A stretch of DNA of 34,002 bases from Loktanella sp. (GTDB lineage: Bacteria; Pseudomonadota; Alphaproteobacteria; Rhodobacterales; Rhodobacteraceae): assembly GCA_024635625.1 (NCBI GenBank), contig JAGXIQ010000058.1, positions 1-34,002 on the forward strand, read 5' to 3'. The first letter of the stretch is position 1. The number at the start of each line of letters is the position of its first letter. Under the pieces are notes generated by a model. It saw only the letters and a list, made by a program, of their open reading frames with translations. It was not told where the DNA came from and ran no database searches. Below are positions 8,380 through 17,160 of the stretch, one piece after another. The translations under genes were made by a program, and so were the position numbers.

Positions 8380-9674
8380 TCTGCCGCCAGTTCCTGCCGC
8401 TCGTTCGCATTCAGCGCCGTGACGACGTCATAGGCAGAGGATAAGCCATCCTCGTGGAATCCATTCTTCATCCATGCGCCGCAGAACCATGTGCGGTTTT
8501 GGCCGTTCATCGCATGTGCCCGCTTCTGCGCTGCTAAGGCCGCAGTGTCATAGACAGGATGGCGCAGATTGGTTTCATCCCAGATCAGCTCTTCTCTTAT
8601 GGTGCGGGTGGTATTCAATGTGACCATGTAATCCTGCGGACCCAGCCACGGCTGAAGCGAGTTCATCCAGTAGGTCAGGTCGATCTGATCCGTCTGCTTG
8701 CCTGCGTCTTCGGTGTAAATCCAAGAGGCCCAGACGTTGCGCCGCTTTGGCAAGATCGCCGTATCAGAGTGCAGCACGACCCGGTTCGCCTGATAGCGCA
8801 CAGCACCCAGCGTGGCAGTCTCTTCGGGGGTCGCATCCGCCAATAAAGCCAGTGTATCGTCAGAATGAGTGGCAAAAATGACCTCGTCAAAGTCTTCCCA
8901 CTCTGTGCCAACGGCCCGGACCTGCGCCCCTGCGATATCGCGGCGAACACCCGCAATAGGTGCGCCAAGGCGAATGTCGACTCCACGCCGTGCTAGGTCC
9001 GCACCTAGACGCTGCACATACTGTGTGCTGCCGCCATCAACGGTGTACCACTGGTGTTGGCCAGAAGCCCCCAGCAACGCATGGTTATCAAAAAACTTCA
9101 GCAGCGCGTAAGCAGGGAAATCAAGGATCTTTTCCTTGGGCGTTGACCAGATCGCGCCAGAGAATGGCAGCAGATAGTGGTCGCGAAAGTAATCAGACAA
9201 GCCCAATTTTGACAGCAGCCCGCCAATGGTCAGATCCGTATCCTGACAGGCGGCCAGCCCATGTTTGTTAAAGTGAAGCACATCGCGGATCATGCGCAGA
9301 AAATAAGGGTTCGCCACATTACGGCGCTGCGCAAACAAAGCATCCAACGAGGTCAGCGCATATTCCAGTCGACCGCCGTCGAAAGAAGCCCCGAAGCTCA
9401 TGTTGCTTTTGACAACAGGGACCGACAGCTGATCAAACAGAGATGTCAAATAAGGATAGTTCGCGTAGTTAAATACGATAAAGCCAGTATCGACGGGCGT
9501 ATCACGATCAGGGCCCGCCATCCGGGTGCGGGCATGGCCACCAAGGCGCGGACATGCCTCGAACAAGACGACCCTGTGATCTTTCGCCAGCGCGTGCGCT
9601 GCCCCCATTCCAGAAATTCCGGCGCCGATCACCGCAACTTTGCGCGGTAGATTGGTGAAGGTTTCGAATGGCAT
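8376..9674 (-). CDS. FAD-dependent amine oxidase-like flavoprotein (NAD(P)-binding Rossmann type)
   Basis: The product is 432 residues long, with an N-terminal dinucleotide-binding motif VAVIGAGISGMGAA (about 13-26), a following acidic strand end VVLFEAC and the GGHART signature of amine oxidase/phytoene desaturase-like flavoproteins. Homologues sit next to DUF1365 and fatty-acid cyclopropanation genes. In Rhodobacter sphaeroides such a flavoprotein is implicated in oxygen-dependent conversion of methylated unsaturated fatty acyl chains to furan fatty acids. It is the first gene of the four-gene cluster and has GGAG seven bases before the ATG. No methyltransferase partner is adjacent, so the substrate would have to be made by an enzyme encoded elsewhere. 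The functional transfer is inference. Confidence 0.9.
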   Translation of the reverse strand: MPFETFTNLPRKVAVIGAGISGMGAAHALAKDHRVVLFEACPRLGGHARTRMAGPDRDTPVDTGFIVFNYANYPYLTSLFDQLSVPVVKSNMSFGASFDGGRLEYALTSLDALFAQRRNVANPYFLRMIRDVLHFNKHGLAACQDTDLTIGGLLSKLGLSDYFRDHYLLPFSGAIWSTPKEKILDFPAYALLKFFDNHALLGASGQHQWYTVDGGSTQYVQRLGADLARRGVDIRLGAPIAGVRRDIAGAQVRAVGTEWEDFDEVIFATHSDDTLALLADATPEETATLGAVRYQANRVVLHSDTAILPKRRNVWASWIYTEDAGKQTDQIDLTYWMNSLQPWLGPQDYMVTLNTTRTIREELIWDETNLRHPVYDTAALAAQKRAHAMNGQNRTWFCGAWMKNGFHEDGLSSAYDVVTALNANERQELAAE

Positions 9675-9772
9675 CAGGCGTCTCCGTCACGGGCGTTGGC
9701 TGCGTATGACACAGCCACGCGCGCGCGGGTAAAAAGGTTGCGGTTCGGATGCGTGGTGATCTGTCGCAGGTC
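9675..9772. promoter_or_regulatory. Gap upstream of the flavoprotein cluster
   Basis: This 98-base stretch separates the lipoprotein stop from the flavoprotein start, both on the minus strand, and probably contains the cluster promoter. I searched for the TGATCC-type -35 element used by RpoE/ChrR regulons and for GGAAC-type sites and found no convincing match. Control is therefore undetermined. Confidence 0.35.
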
Positions 9773-10150
9773 TTAGTTCCAAGCAAGCGGTAGAAGTAAG
9801 CCACTGACCTGCATGAAGCCGTCCCCATTCCGATCAAGGAAGAACACGCGACCCGGATAGGTGCCACGTACAACGTATTGGCCGTCTTCCAGCGTCAGCG
9901 TTCCGGCGCGGCCCGTGGTGGACCCGGCACAAACGGCTTTGCCCTCTTGGCAGGGGGCGAAACTGAAAGTCTGGATCTTACGCAGCGGATTGGGATCGTT
10001 CACGATCACAGAAACCGGCATGCCATCGGCAAAAGGCGTATCGCTGAACGCGTCTGTGACGGCGCGCGCGGTCGCAGAGGGGCCATCAGCCACTGGGCCG
10101 GTACAGGCCGCAAGGGCGGTCAGTGCAAGGGCAATCAGGGGTTTGTTCAT
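9773..10150 (-). CDS. Small predicted lipoprotein, function unknown
   Basis: This is a 125-residue predicted lipoprotein. A short N-terminal hydrophobic signal (KPLIALALTALAAC) ends in lipobox LAAC with Cys16 as the acylation site, followed by a Pro/Ala/Ser-rich linker. The rest is a compact domain with two further cysteines (CQEGKAVCAG) and segments such as VVRGTYPGRVFFLDRNGDGFMQ that suggest beta strands. I do not recognise the family. The ATG at 10150 was chosen because it directly precedes the signal sequence; the frame opens eight codons earlier without a signal. It lies 23 bases after rmuC and is likely co-transcribed with mutL-rmuC, although no functional link to repair is apparent. 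Confidence 0.75.
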   Translation of the reverse strand: MNKPLIALALTALAACTGPVADGPSATARAVTDAFSDTPFADGMPVSVIVNDPNPLRKIQTFSFAPCQEGKAVCAGSTTGRAGTLTLEDGQYVVRGTYPGRVFFLDRNGDGFMQVSGLLLPLAWN

Positions 10151-10173
10151 CGGTCTGTCCTTTTCGGTCCGCA

Positions 10174-11349
10174 TCAGTCTTGGCCGCTGACCCGCCGGGG
10201 CGCAAGTGGTAATGGGTCGCTGTCCGGCGTCGGCGTAATCTCTTCAAAGTCGAAATTGTCTAGCCGGTCAGCCCTTTTGCCCGCCCTAGTCGCTGCCGTC
10301 AGCACACCAGCGACGTCGTCTCCGGCCTGCCGCAGGTGGATTTCAAGCTTGCCGGCTTTTTCGGTGATGATCTCTACGTCGCGGTGCAATTGGCGCAAGG
10401 CAGTACGAATTGCGCCCGCCTGTTCGCGCATTCTGGCATCCTTCAGAATCGCACGCATGGTATTCAGGGTCGCCATACAGGTTGTAGGGGACACAATCCA
10501 AACGCGGGCGTCAAAGCCCGCGCGCACGACTTCTGGCAAGCGCGAATGCAACTCGGCGTAGACGGCCTCTGACGGCAGAAACATGATTGCACCATCAGCT
10601 GTCTCGCCCTCGATGATGTATTTTTCGCTGATATCCCGAATGTGTTTGCGAACGGCATAACCAAGTGACCGCAACGCATTGGTTTGCGCTTCACGCGTTT
10701 CGGCAGCGGCAAGGATTTCGTAAGCTTCCAGAGGGAATTTGGCGTCTATGACGATAGGCCCCGGTGGGTTGGGCAGATGGACGAGGCAGTCGGCGCGTTT
10801 GCCGTTGGAAAGGGTGTGTTGCAGGGCAAAGCTATCGCTGGGAAGGGCCTTACCGACGATATCGGTTAGCTGAATCTCGCCGAAAAGACCCCGACGCTGC
10901 TTGTTTGAAAGGATGTCCTGAAGCGAGAGAACGTCACCAGAGAGCTTCTCGATATTCGTCTGGGCGCGGTCGATGGTAGCCAGACGTTCCTGCAATGCCG
11001 TCAATTGTTTGGCAGATTTCTCGGCCGACCCTGTCAGGGTCTCCTTCATCCGCTCCTGCACTTCGGCCAAGCGGCGTTCCATCGTGCCAAGAACTTGGGT
11101 TTGCGCAACAGACTGTGCCTCGGCGACGGTACGGATATTGGCACCCAGCTGGGTCTGGCCGGTACCAAGTGCCTGCATGTATTCCGACAGCTGTCCCATC
11201 TGCCCGGTCAGATCGTGCATTACCCGCGCCGATTGACGCCCGCGCCGCGCAACGGTCACCAGCAGTAAACCAACAACAAGCACCACGCCAAGGACAGCCA
11301 AAACGCGCGGATCGGACCAAGCAAAGGTCTGGTCGCCAAGGCGGATCAT
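10174..11349 (-). CDS. rmuC: DNA recombination protein RmuC
   Basis: This 391-residue membrane-anchored protein belongs to the RmuC family, first linked to limiting recombination at inverted repeats and predicted to have a nuclease-like fold. An N-terminal transmembrane helix (about residues 14-34, VLAVLGVVLVVGLLLV) is followed by a long Gln/Glu-rich coiled-coil region to about residue 150. The conserved globular domain then shows GPIVIDAKFPLEAYEIL and MFLPSEAVYAEL. A second coiled-coil segment lies near the C-terminus. The ATG at 11349 overlaps the mutL stop as ATGA; a longer open frame upstream only reads through mutL. The tight coupling with mutL supports a genome-maintenance operon. Confidence 0.94.
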   Translation of the reverse strand: MIRLGDQTFAWSDPRVLAVLGVVLVVGLLLVTVARRGRQSARVMHDLTGQMGQLSEYMQALGTGQTQLGANIRTVAEAQSVAQTQVLGTMERRLAEVQERMKETLTGSAEKSAKQLTALQERLATIDRAQTNIEKLSGDVLSLQDILSNKQRRGLFGEIQLTDIVGKALPSDSFALQHTLSNGKRADCLVHLPNPPGPIVIDAKFPLEAYEILAAAETREAQTNALRSLGYAVRKHIRDISEKYIIEGETADGAIMFLPSEAVYAELHSRLPEVVRAGFDARVWIVSPTTCMATLNTMRAILKDARMREQAGAIRTALRQLHRDVEIITEKAGKLEIHLRQAGDDVAGVLTAATRAGKRADRLDNFDFEEITPTPDSDPLPLAPRRVSGQD

Positions 11350-13172
11350 GTGCGACCGAACAACCGTTCGATATCGACCATGGACAGCGTGACCGAAGTC
11401 GGACGTCCGTGGTTGCACTGCCCGGACAGTGGCGTCGCCTCCATCTCGCGTAGGAGGGCGTTCATCTCTGGCCCCGACATCCGCCGTCCGGTGCGGACGG
11501 AACCGTGGCAGGCGACCCGGGACAGGATCGCGTCGATCCGCGCCTGCAGGGGCCCGGTATCGCCGCCGTCCTGTAAGGCGTCCAGCACGTCAAGGATCAG
11601 GCGCTTGGCGTCCACTGTCCCAAGGATCGCAGGCGTTTCGCGCACAGCGATTGCCCCGCCACCGAAGGGTTCGATGGTCAATCCTAGGCGGACAAGATCC
11701 TCAGCGACACCCAACAGCAGATCGGACTCTGTCGGGGACAGCTCTACGATTTCGGGAATCAGTAGGGCCTGTGCGGCGACGCCTCTGTGCTCCATCTGTG
11801 CCTTCAGCTTTTCGTAAACAAGGCGTTCATGGGCGGCATGGGCATCGACAATCACAAGGCCGGTGTCGGTCTGCGACAGAATGTAGTTTTCGTGTAGCTG
11901 CGCCCGCGCAGCGCCAAGCGGCAGACGTTCTTCCGATCCGGGTGCTACGTCTTCTTGCGCCGGCTCTATCCGGGCAGAGGGTTGTTCGGCGAAACCGGAC
12001 TGAAAGGTCATCGATGCTGCGGTAAATCGCGGAACAGATGTTGATCTGTCCATCTGGTAGACGCGCGGTGCGTCCATAGGCGTCATCGCCCCCAACGCAG
12101 CATGTCCTACAGTGCTAGCACTGCGATGGCCTGCCGCCGCCAACGCATGACGGATACCAGATACGATTAGCCCGCGTACGCAGGCCGGATCACGAAAGCG
12201 GACCTCGGATTTCGCGGGGTGCACGTTCACGTCGACCAGCGTCGGATCGCAATCGATGAACAAGCAGGCGACCGGGTGGCGATCGCGGGACATGACGTCC
12301 ATATATGCTGCGCGCAAAGCGCCCAGCAGCATCCGGTCCCGCACGGGGCGACCATTGACATTCAGGTATTGCGACACGGCCGCGCCCTTGGAATAGGTCG
12401 GTAAAGCCGCCGAGCCGGTCAAGTGGAATCCGTCCCTCTCTGCGTCCAGCGGCAGCGCGTTATCAGCAAAATCGCGACCTAGGACTGCACGCAACCGGCC
12501 ATTAAGGGCGTCGAACAGATCGCCAGTTTCACCATCCGCGCGGAACAACGTCCGGGTATCACCTCCAGAGCTGTCACGCAGGATAAAGGTGATGAAGGGT
12601 TCGGCCATTGCAAGCCGCCGCACCACGTCAACGACGGCTTGGGTCTCTGCCCGGTCGGTGCGCAAGAATTTCAGCCGCGCGGGGGTGGCATAGAATAGAT
12701 CCGCCAAATCGACCTGGGTGCCACGGGTCAGTGCGGCAGGCTTGACCTGCCCCATGCGCCCACCCGCGACTTGTACCGAGGCCCCGTCGGCCCCAGCACG
12801 GCTGGTGATCGTCAAACGCCCCACGGCCCCTAGCGAAGGCAAAGCCTCGCCACGGAAGCCAAAGGAATGAATGTTCAAAAGGTCAGATCCGTCGATCTTG
12901 GACGTGGCGTGCCGGGATAGCGCCAGCTGCAAGTCATCAGCAGCGATTCCGCAGCCGTCATCTACAACCCGGATCAGTGTCTTACCACCATCAGCGATGG
13001 TCACTTCGATCCGCGTGGCACCGGCATCAATACTATTCTCGACCAGCTCTTTCACCGCAGAGGCCGGACGCTCTACGACCTCCCCGGCTGCGATCCGATT
13101 GATCGCAGATTCGTCCAGTTGGCGGATAACCGGACGGCTGTCGGGGCGTATCTGGGGCGCAGTCATAGTCAT
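11346..13172 (-). CDS. mutL: DNA mismatch repair protein MutL
   Basis: The product is a 608-residue mismatch-repair ATPase with a C-terminal endonuclease-type domain. N-terminal GHKL motifs are clear: ELVENSIDAG, DDGCGI, FRGEALPSLG and TRGTQVDLADLFYATPARLKFL in part. The central part is a variable Pro/Ala-rich linker. The C-terminal half has VDAHAAHERLVYE, matching D-x-H-A-x2-E-x4-E of nicking MutL proteins, plus ACHGSVRTGRRM and QCNHGRPT near the end as metal-site residues. An endonuclease-active MutL is expected in bacteria without MutH. It starts 125 bases after the M16 peptidase stop and is followed by rmuC with an ATGA overlap. Confidence 0.97.
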   Translation of the reverse strand: MTMTAPQIRPDSRPVIRQLDESAINRIAAGEVVERPASAVKELVENSIDAGATRIEVTIADGGKTLIRVVDDGCGIAADDLQLALSRHATSKIDGSDLLNIHSFGFRGEALPSLGAVGRLTITSRAGADGASVQVAGGRMGQVKPAALTRGTQVDLADLFYATPARLKFLRTDRAETQAVVDVVRRLAMAEPFITFILRDSSGGDTRTLFRADGETGDLFDALNGRLRAVLGRDFADNALPLDAERDGFHLTGSAALPTYSKGAAVSQYLNVNGRPVRDRMLLGALRAAYMDVMSRDRHPVACLFIDCDPTLVDVNVHPAKSEVRFRDPACVRGLIVSGIRHALAAAGHRSASTVGHAALGAMTPMDAPRVYQMDRSTSVPRFTAASMTFQSGFAEQPSARIEPAQEDVAPGSEERLPLGAARAQLHENYILSQTDTGLVIVDAHAAHERLVYEKLKAQMEHRGVAAQALLIPEIVELSPTESDLLLGVAEDLVRLGLTIEPFGGGAIAVRETPAILGTVDAKRLILDVLDALQDGGDTGPLQARIDAILSRVACHGSVRTGRRMSGPEMNALLREMEATPLSGQCNHGRPTSVTLSMVDIERLFGRT

Positions 13173-13239
13173 GCCACAAGGGATAGCATGCGACGGCGCG
13201 ATTCTGCGAGGGGGAAATCATGTACTGCGGTTGCGGCGC

Positions 13240-13271
13240 ACCCGAAGAGTTTCAGTTGAATTTCTTCGGGT
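13240..13271. terminator. Inverted repeat between the M16 peptidase pair and mutL
   Basis: A 9-base perfect inverted repeat, ACCCGAAGA (13240-13248) and TCTTCGGGT (13263-13271), with a 14-base loop lies in the 124-base gap downstream of the peptidase stop and upstream of mutL. No U-tract follows on either strand. It may therefore be an RNA 3'-end stabiliser or a weak or Rho-assisted terminator rather than a classic intrinsic terminator. Confidence 0.5.
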
Positions 13272-13296
13272 CGGAAACATCTTGGCACGAGGATTC

Positions 13297-14607
13297 TCAG
13301 TTTCCAGCTACTAGACCGTCCGGCTGTCCAACCACAACAAAATGCAGGTCCGCAGGCCGCAACAGTTCCTTTGCAACCCGGTTCACATCGTCCAGCGTCA
13401 CCGCATTCAGCATATCGTTACGATTCACGACGTATTCCGGTGGCAGACCGATCATCTGCATACCCACAAGAATGCCTGCGATTTCTGCGTTGCCATCGAA
13501 GCGCAGCGGATACGCGCCTGTCAGGTATGTCTTAACCCGGTCCAGTTCGTCTTGCGTCATGCCGTCTTCCGCCATGCGGGCCCATTCGGCCTTAATGACG
13601 TCAATTGCCTCTGCAATCGTCCCATTTGCCGAGGCCACTTGCCCTAAGATCATTTCGGCGTGGAACTTGGGAACGAGGAACGTGCTGACGCCATAGGTCA
13701 AGCCACGCTTTTCGCGGACCTCCTGCATCAGGCGGGATTCGAAACCACCAGCGCCAAGCGCCTCGTTCAGAATATAGGCGGCAAAATAATCAGGATCTTC
13801 ACGCTCGATCCCTTCATGACCGAATAAGGCAACGGATTGAGGCGTATCGAAGGGAATGACCGTTACGCCACCCGGCAAAGCATAACCCGCATCACCGGGC
13901 AAGGTCGGTCCTTCGGCCGGTAAGTCGCCCAAAAGCTCGTCCAGCATCGGACCCAGTTCCTCGGCCGTAATATCGCCGACAGCGCCGACATAAACGCGAT
14001 CCCGCGTTAGCGCATTGGTGTGGGCCGCCACGATATCGTCGCGGGTCAGGGCGGTAACACTCTCGACTGTTCCATTAAGAGAGGAACCGTAGGGGTGGTC
14101 GCCAAAGGCGGCTGCATCAAATGCGGCACTGGCGATCGCATTAGGGGATTTTTCGTCCCCTGCGATATTGGCCAGCACCTGCTGACGCACCCGGTCCACT
14201 GCGGTTTGATCGAACCTCGGGTTCACAAGCGCCTCATGCAACAAAGAAATCGCCTCGCCCCGGTTTTCGCTCAAAAACTGGGCCGACACCGAAACCATGT
14301 CGTCACCGGTATCGAAACCAAAGCTTGCCGCAAGTTCCTCTCGCTTGGTCTGAAAGGTCTGGGCATCCATTTCGCCCGCACCTTCCTCGACAAGTGCCAT
14401 CATAAGGTTCGTCGCACCGCGCTTGCCGGGCAAATCTAGGGCTGCGCCGCCGCGCACCCGAATATCCAGCGCCGTGAAGGGGATACCGTGATCTTCTACC
14501 AGCCAAGCCTCGATCCCACCGGGGGACGTCACCTGTTTGATTTCTACGGCTGCGTGGGCAGACGAAGCAGCCATCGCGGCGCAAAGTGTCAGGGCGAAAC
14601 GGATCAT
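13297..14607 (-). CDS. M16 family peptidase-like protein, zinc motif lost (inactive partner)
   Basis: This is a 436-residue M16B-type protein with an N-terminal signal peptide (MIRFALTLCAAMAASSAHAA), so it is probably periplasmic. The region aligned with the zinc-binding H-x-x-E-H motif reads GATNLMMALVEEG at 64-76, so both histidines and the glutamate are gone. The C-terminal half keeps the M16 'REKRGLTYGVS' segment, whose arginine/tyrosine motif helps bind substrate. Its partner immediately upstream in transcription has the complete zinc site. By analogy with heterodimeric bacterial M16B peptidases, I infer that the two form one protease. Its start overlaps the partner's stop as ATGA, consistent with one-to-one production. 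Confidence 0.92.
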   Translation of the reverse strand: MIRFALTLCAAMAASSAHAAVEIKQVTSPGGIEAWLVEDHGIPFTALDIRVRGGAALDLPGKRGATNLMMALVEEGAGEMDAQTFQTKREELAASFGFDTGDDMVSVSAQFLSENRGEAISLLHEALVNPRFDQTAVDRVRQQVLANIAGDEKSPNAIASAAFDAAAFGDHPYGSSLNGTVESVTALTRDDIVAAHTNALTRDRVYVGAVGDITAEELGPMLDELLGDLPAEGPTLPGDAGYALPGGVTVIPFDTPQSVALFGHEGIEREDPDYFAAYILNEALGAGGFESRLMQEVREKRGLTYGVSTFLVPKFHAEMILGQVASANGTIAEAIDVIKAEWARMAEDGMTQDELDRVKTYLTGAYPLRFDGNAEIAGILVGMQMIGLPPEYVVNRNDMLNAVTLDDVNRVAKELLRPADLHFVVVGQPDGLVAGN

Positions 14608-16001
14608 TGGGCTTGCTCCTTGTCGGCGACGACCCATCCGGTCACCGATTGGTTCAGATCGAACACCTTTGCTGCAGCGGCCTTGATGTCGTCGGCAGTC
14701 ACATCCTGCAGCACCTGCGGCCAAGATTGTACATCCTCGATTGTCAGCCCTTGGGTCAGGGCCGCGCCGTAGCGCTGGGCGCGACCTTGCACGTTATCCA
14801 GCGCATAGATTTCCTGCGCCTTTAACTGGGTCCGAATGCGGTTCAGCGCGGCCGGTTCGATATCTTTGGCCATGAAATCCGACAGCACTTTGTCCATTGC
14901 AGCCTCTGCCTCTGATAGAGTCACGCCCGTTGCTGGCACAACCGAAACCGAGAAAGTCGAGGTGTCTAGGCTGGACGGATCGTAGCCCGCGCTTGCATAG
15001 ACGGCGGTCTGTGTGTCGAACTGCAGCGCGCGGCCCAGTTCAGACGTAAAAGACGACCCGCCCAACAATTCCGCCAAATAGACTAGCGCCGCAGCCTTGT
15101 CCTGTTCGCCGCTGTTACGTTCAGTCGCCAGATAGCTGCGCACAAGATAGGGCTGGCTGACGCGGGCATCCGTATAGGTAATTCGACGCGGCGCACTTTG
15201 CGGCGGCTCTTGCGGGCGCAGACGCTCTGGCAGGTCCGGCTCTGGCGGGATCACGCCATAATATTGCTTAGCCAACGCCAACACGTCGTCTGGCAGGACG
15301 TCACCCGCGACAATCAGGATAGCGTTGTTGGGCGAATAATTTAGCGTGTAATATGACAGCGCATCGTCGAGGCTCAGTTCCTCCATCTCGTGCTTCCAGC
15401 CGATGACGGGAACGCCATAACGTAGATTTTGGTACTGTGCGGCCATGAATTGTTCGCGAGCCAGCGCACCGGGATTGTTCTCTGTCCGCTGATTGCGTTC
15501 TTCGAGGATTACGTTCCGTTCAGTTGCGATGTCACCTTCCGACAGGCGCAAATTTTCCATCCGGTCGCTTTCCATCTCCATCATCAACGGTAGACGGTCG
15601 GCGGCGACGCGCTGGAAATAGGCAGTGTAATCATAGCTGGTAAAGGCGTTATCGGACCCACCGTTCGCGGCGACGGTGGCGGAAAACTCTCCCGGTGCCA
15701 GCTTGTCGGTGCCTTTGAACAGCAGGTGTTCCAAAAAGTGTGCGACGCCGGACTGACCGACCTTTTCGTCCGCCGATCCCGCGCGATACCAAACCATCTG
15801 CACGACGACTGGCGCGCGGTGATCCTCGATCACCACAACCTCCATGCCATTGTCGAGGGTATAGGTCGTAACCCCCTCTTCAACCTGAATGGGGGCTGCG
15901 ACCTCGGCTGTCGCAGCGGCTGGCGTCACGGTTTCGGGGGTGGTTTGGGCGCTGGCGACGGTCCCCAGCAAAGCGAAAGAAGCGGCGAGAATGCGTGACA
16001 T
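14604..16001 (-). CDS. M16 family zinc metallopeptidase (active subunit)
   Basis: This 465-residue pitrilysin-family protease carries a signal peptide (MSRILAASFALLGTVASAQ) and is probably periplasmic. The inverted zinc motif HFLEH is at residues 88-92 and the third ligand is the expected glutamate 76 residues on (E168 in ILEERNQR), so it should be catalytically competent. A Thr/Ala/Pro-rich linker follows the signal. It precedes the inactive M16 partner with an ATGA overlap. Substrates are likely peptides released in the periplasm or signal-peptide-like fragments; the sequence does not show which. The ATG at 16001 was preferred over an earlier in-frame start because the hydrophobic signal begins there. 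Confidence 0.94.
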   Translation of the reverse strand: MSRILAASFALLGTVASAQTTPETVTPAAATAEVAAPIQVEEGVTTYTLDNGMEVVVIEDHRAPVVVQMVWYRAGSADEKVGQSGVAHFLEHLLFKGTDKLAPGEFSATVAANGGSDNAFTSYDYTAYFQRVAADRLPLMMEMESDRMENLRLSEGDIATERNVILEERNQRTENNPGALAREQFMAAQYQNLRYGVPVIGWKHEMEELSLDDALSYYTLNYSPNNAILIVAGDVLPDDVLALAKQYYGVIPPEPDLPERLRPQEPPQSAPRRITYTDARVSQPYLVRSYLATERNSGEQDKAAALVYLAELLGGSSFTSELGRALQFDTQTAVYASAGYDPSSLDTSTFSVSVVPATGVTLSEAEAAMDKVLSDFMAKDIEPAALNRIRTQLKAQEIYALDNVQGRAQRYGAALTQGLTIEDVQSWPQVLQDVTADDIKAAAAKVFDLNQSVTGWVVADKEQAQ

Positions 16002-16090
16002 GAAAGACCTTGCGCGGCTGGTGCGGGTTGCGGTCAACCTAACCATGCCCCGCGCAACTGCAATGCGGCAAACGTGGTTGTGATAGGGTC

Positions 16091-16588
16091 TTAGCGTGCT
16101 GGCGGGGCCGACGGCACATCCACGCCAGCAGCCCGGAAACGGGTCAGCTCGGCGTAGGCGTCTAGCGCCTGTCTGGCGTATGCGGCAAAGTAACGGTCGC
16201 CACCGGTCACGTTGAAGCCAGACTTGCGGCCACGAAAGGCCGCATCCTCGGTCGCCAACGTCTTGCGGATGTCGCCGCTGACACCGAACCGCGCTGCCTG
16301 CGCGACAAGCGCACCATCGCTGGTCGGCACGCCGCCCGCAAAGGCTGCAAGTGGCTGTCCGCCAAGGGCCGCTATAGCTTGCGCGCGCGGGTTAGGGTCG
16401 GCAGGGTTTGCACCACCCGGAGTCGGTACAGGCAACGCATTCGTTTCGGGAAATATCAGCGGCTGCGCTGGCAGGACCGAGAATTCATCAGGCCCCGTCG
16501 TGCCGCCATCTAGCGTCCGCAGGCCCTGCCCACCGCCGCACGCCGCCAACATGGCGCATGCCATCAATCCCATCAGTGTCCGCAGCAT
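16091..16588 (-). CDS. DUF3035 family lipoprotein (BamF-like)
   Basis: The product is a 165-residue predicted lipoprotein. The signal peptide ends in lipobox LAAC with Cys17 as the lipid attachment site, followed by a flexible Gly/Pro-rich stretch and the phrase DEFSVLPAQPL, a segment I associate with DUF3035. Members of this family in Caulobacter were described as BamF, an outer-membrane beta-barrel assembly subunit of Alphaproteobacteria, so the protein probably sits on the inner face of the outer membrane. The C-terminal part (YAELTRFRAAGVDVPSAPP) is consistent with that family. It lies 77 bases after lspA, the enzyme that would process its signal peptide, and 89 bases before the M16 pair. 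Confidence 0.82.
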   Translation of the reverse strand: MLRTLMGLMACAMLAACGGGQGLRTLDGGTTGPDEFSVLPAQPLIFPETNALPVPTPGGANPADPNPRAQAIAALGGQPLAAFAGGVPTSDGALVAQAARFGVSGDIRKTLATEDAAFRGRKSGFNVTGGDRYFAAYARQALDAYAELTRFRAAGVDVPSAPPAR

Positions 16589-16665
16589 ATCAGCCCTCGA
16601 TCATTCGCTTGGGCCTGTTCTAGCGCAGACCGCCCGCCGCGTCACGCCGTTCCGACAAGTGCCGG

Positions 16666-17151
16666 TCAGACCTTGTTTTTGACGCGCTTCGGCTGTGCCT
16701 TGCCATCGGGCAGAAAGGCAAGTCCGACAGCGCCCGCAAAGATTGCAACGTCGGCTACGTTGAAAGCATAAGGATTGTCAAAGCCACAGCAGGACATGTT
16801 GATGAAATCAGCAACGGCACCGTAAAGGATACGGTCCACGACATTGCCCAGCGCACCGCCGATCAGCAGACCGCCGGCAATGTTGGTCCATTTCGTGCCA
16901 CCCGTGCGCCACAACCAGAACAGAACCCCAGCGGAAATAGCCAACGCGACCCCGATCAACACCCAGCGGGCGTCAGCCCCGGCCCCAAGGCCAAAGTTTA
17001 CGCCCCGGTTCCACGCCATCTGAAACACAAGAAACGGCGAAAATACGTCGATCTCTTGCCGGGTGATCAGGTCCATGCCGTGGACAACGGCATATTTGGT
17101 CGCCTGATCCAGCAGGAACGTCCAGAACCCGGCCCAAAAGATCAATCGCAT
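16666..17151 (-). CDS. lspA: Lipoprotein signal peptidase (signal peptidase II)
   Basis: This is a 161-residue four-helix inner-membrane aspartyl protease that removes signal peptides from diacylglyceryl-modified prolipoproteins. Conserved blocks are visible: DQATKY near 15-20, WNRGVNFG at 47-54, GNVVDR at 102-107, ADFIN with catalytic Asp115, and FNVADVAI with catalytic Asp134. The basic C-terminal tail is normal. It follows purH by nine bases and belongs to the same minus-strand operon. At least two lipoproteins encoded in this window (DUF3035 and the 125-residue protein) would be its substrates. Confidence 0.97.
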   Translation of the reverse strand: MRLIFWAGFWTFLLDQATKYAVVHGMDLITRQEIDVFSPFLVFQMAWNRGVNFGLGAGADARWVLIGVALAISAGVLFWLWRTGGTKWTNIAGGLLIGGALGNVVDRILYGAVADFINMSCCGFDNPYAFNVADVAIFAGAVGLAFLPDGKAQPKRVKNKV

Positions 17152-17160
17152 AGCGTGCCC

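Noticed and set aside
9675-9772. RpoE (TGATCC-type) promoter upstream of the flavoprotein cluster
   Set aside because: The best windows match only four of six -35 positions and lack a suitable -10 at 16-18 bases, so I do not call a site.
13220-13696. Plus-strand frame starting MYCGCGAPEEFQLNF with a GAGGGGG site five bases before its ATG
   Set aside because: Most of the frame is antisense to the M16 gene and has the Ser/Arg-rich look of a shadow. Only about 25 codons lie in non-coding sequence, over an inverted repeat. A small-protein reading cannot be excluded but is not supported.
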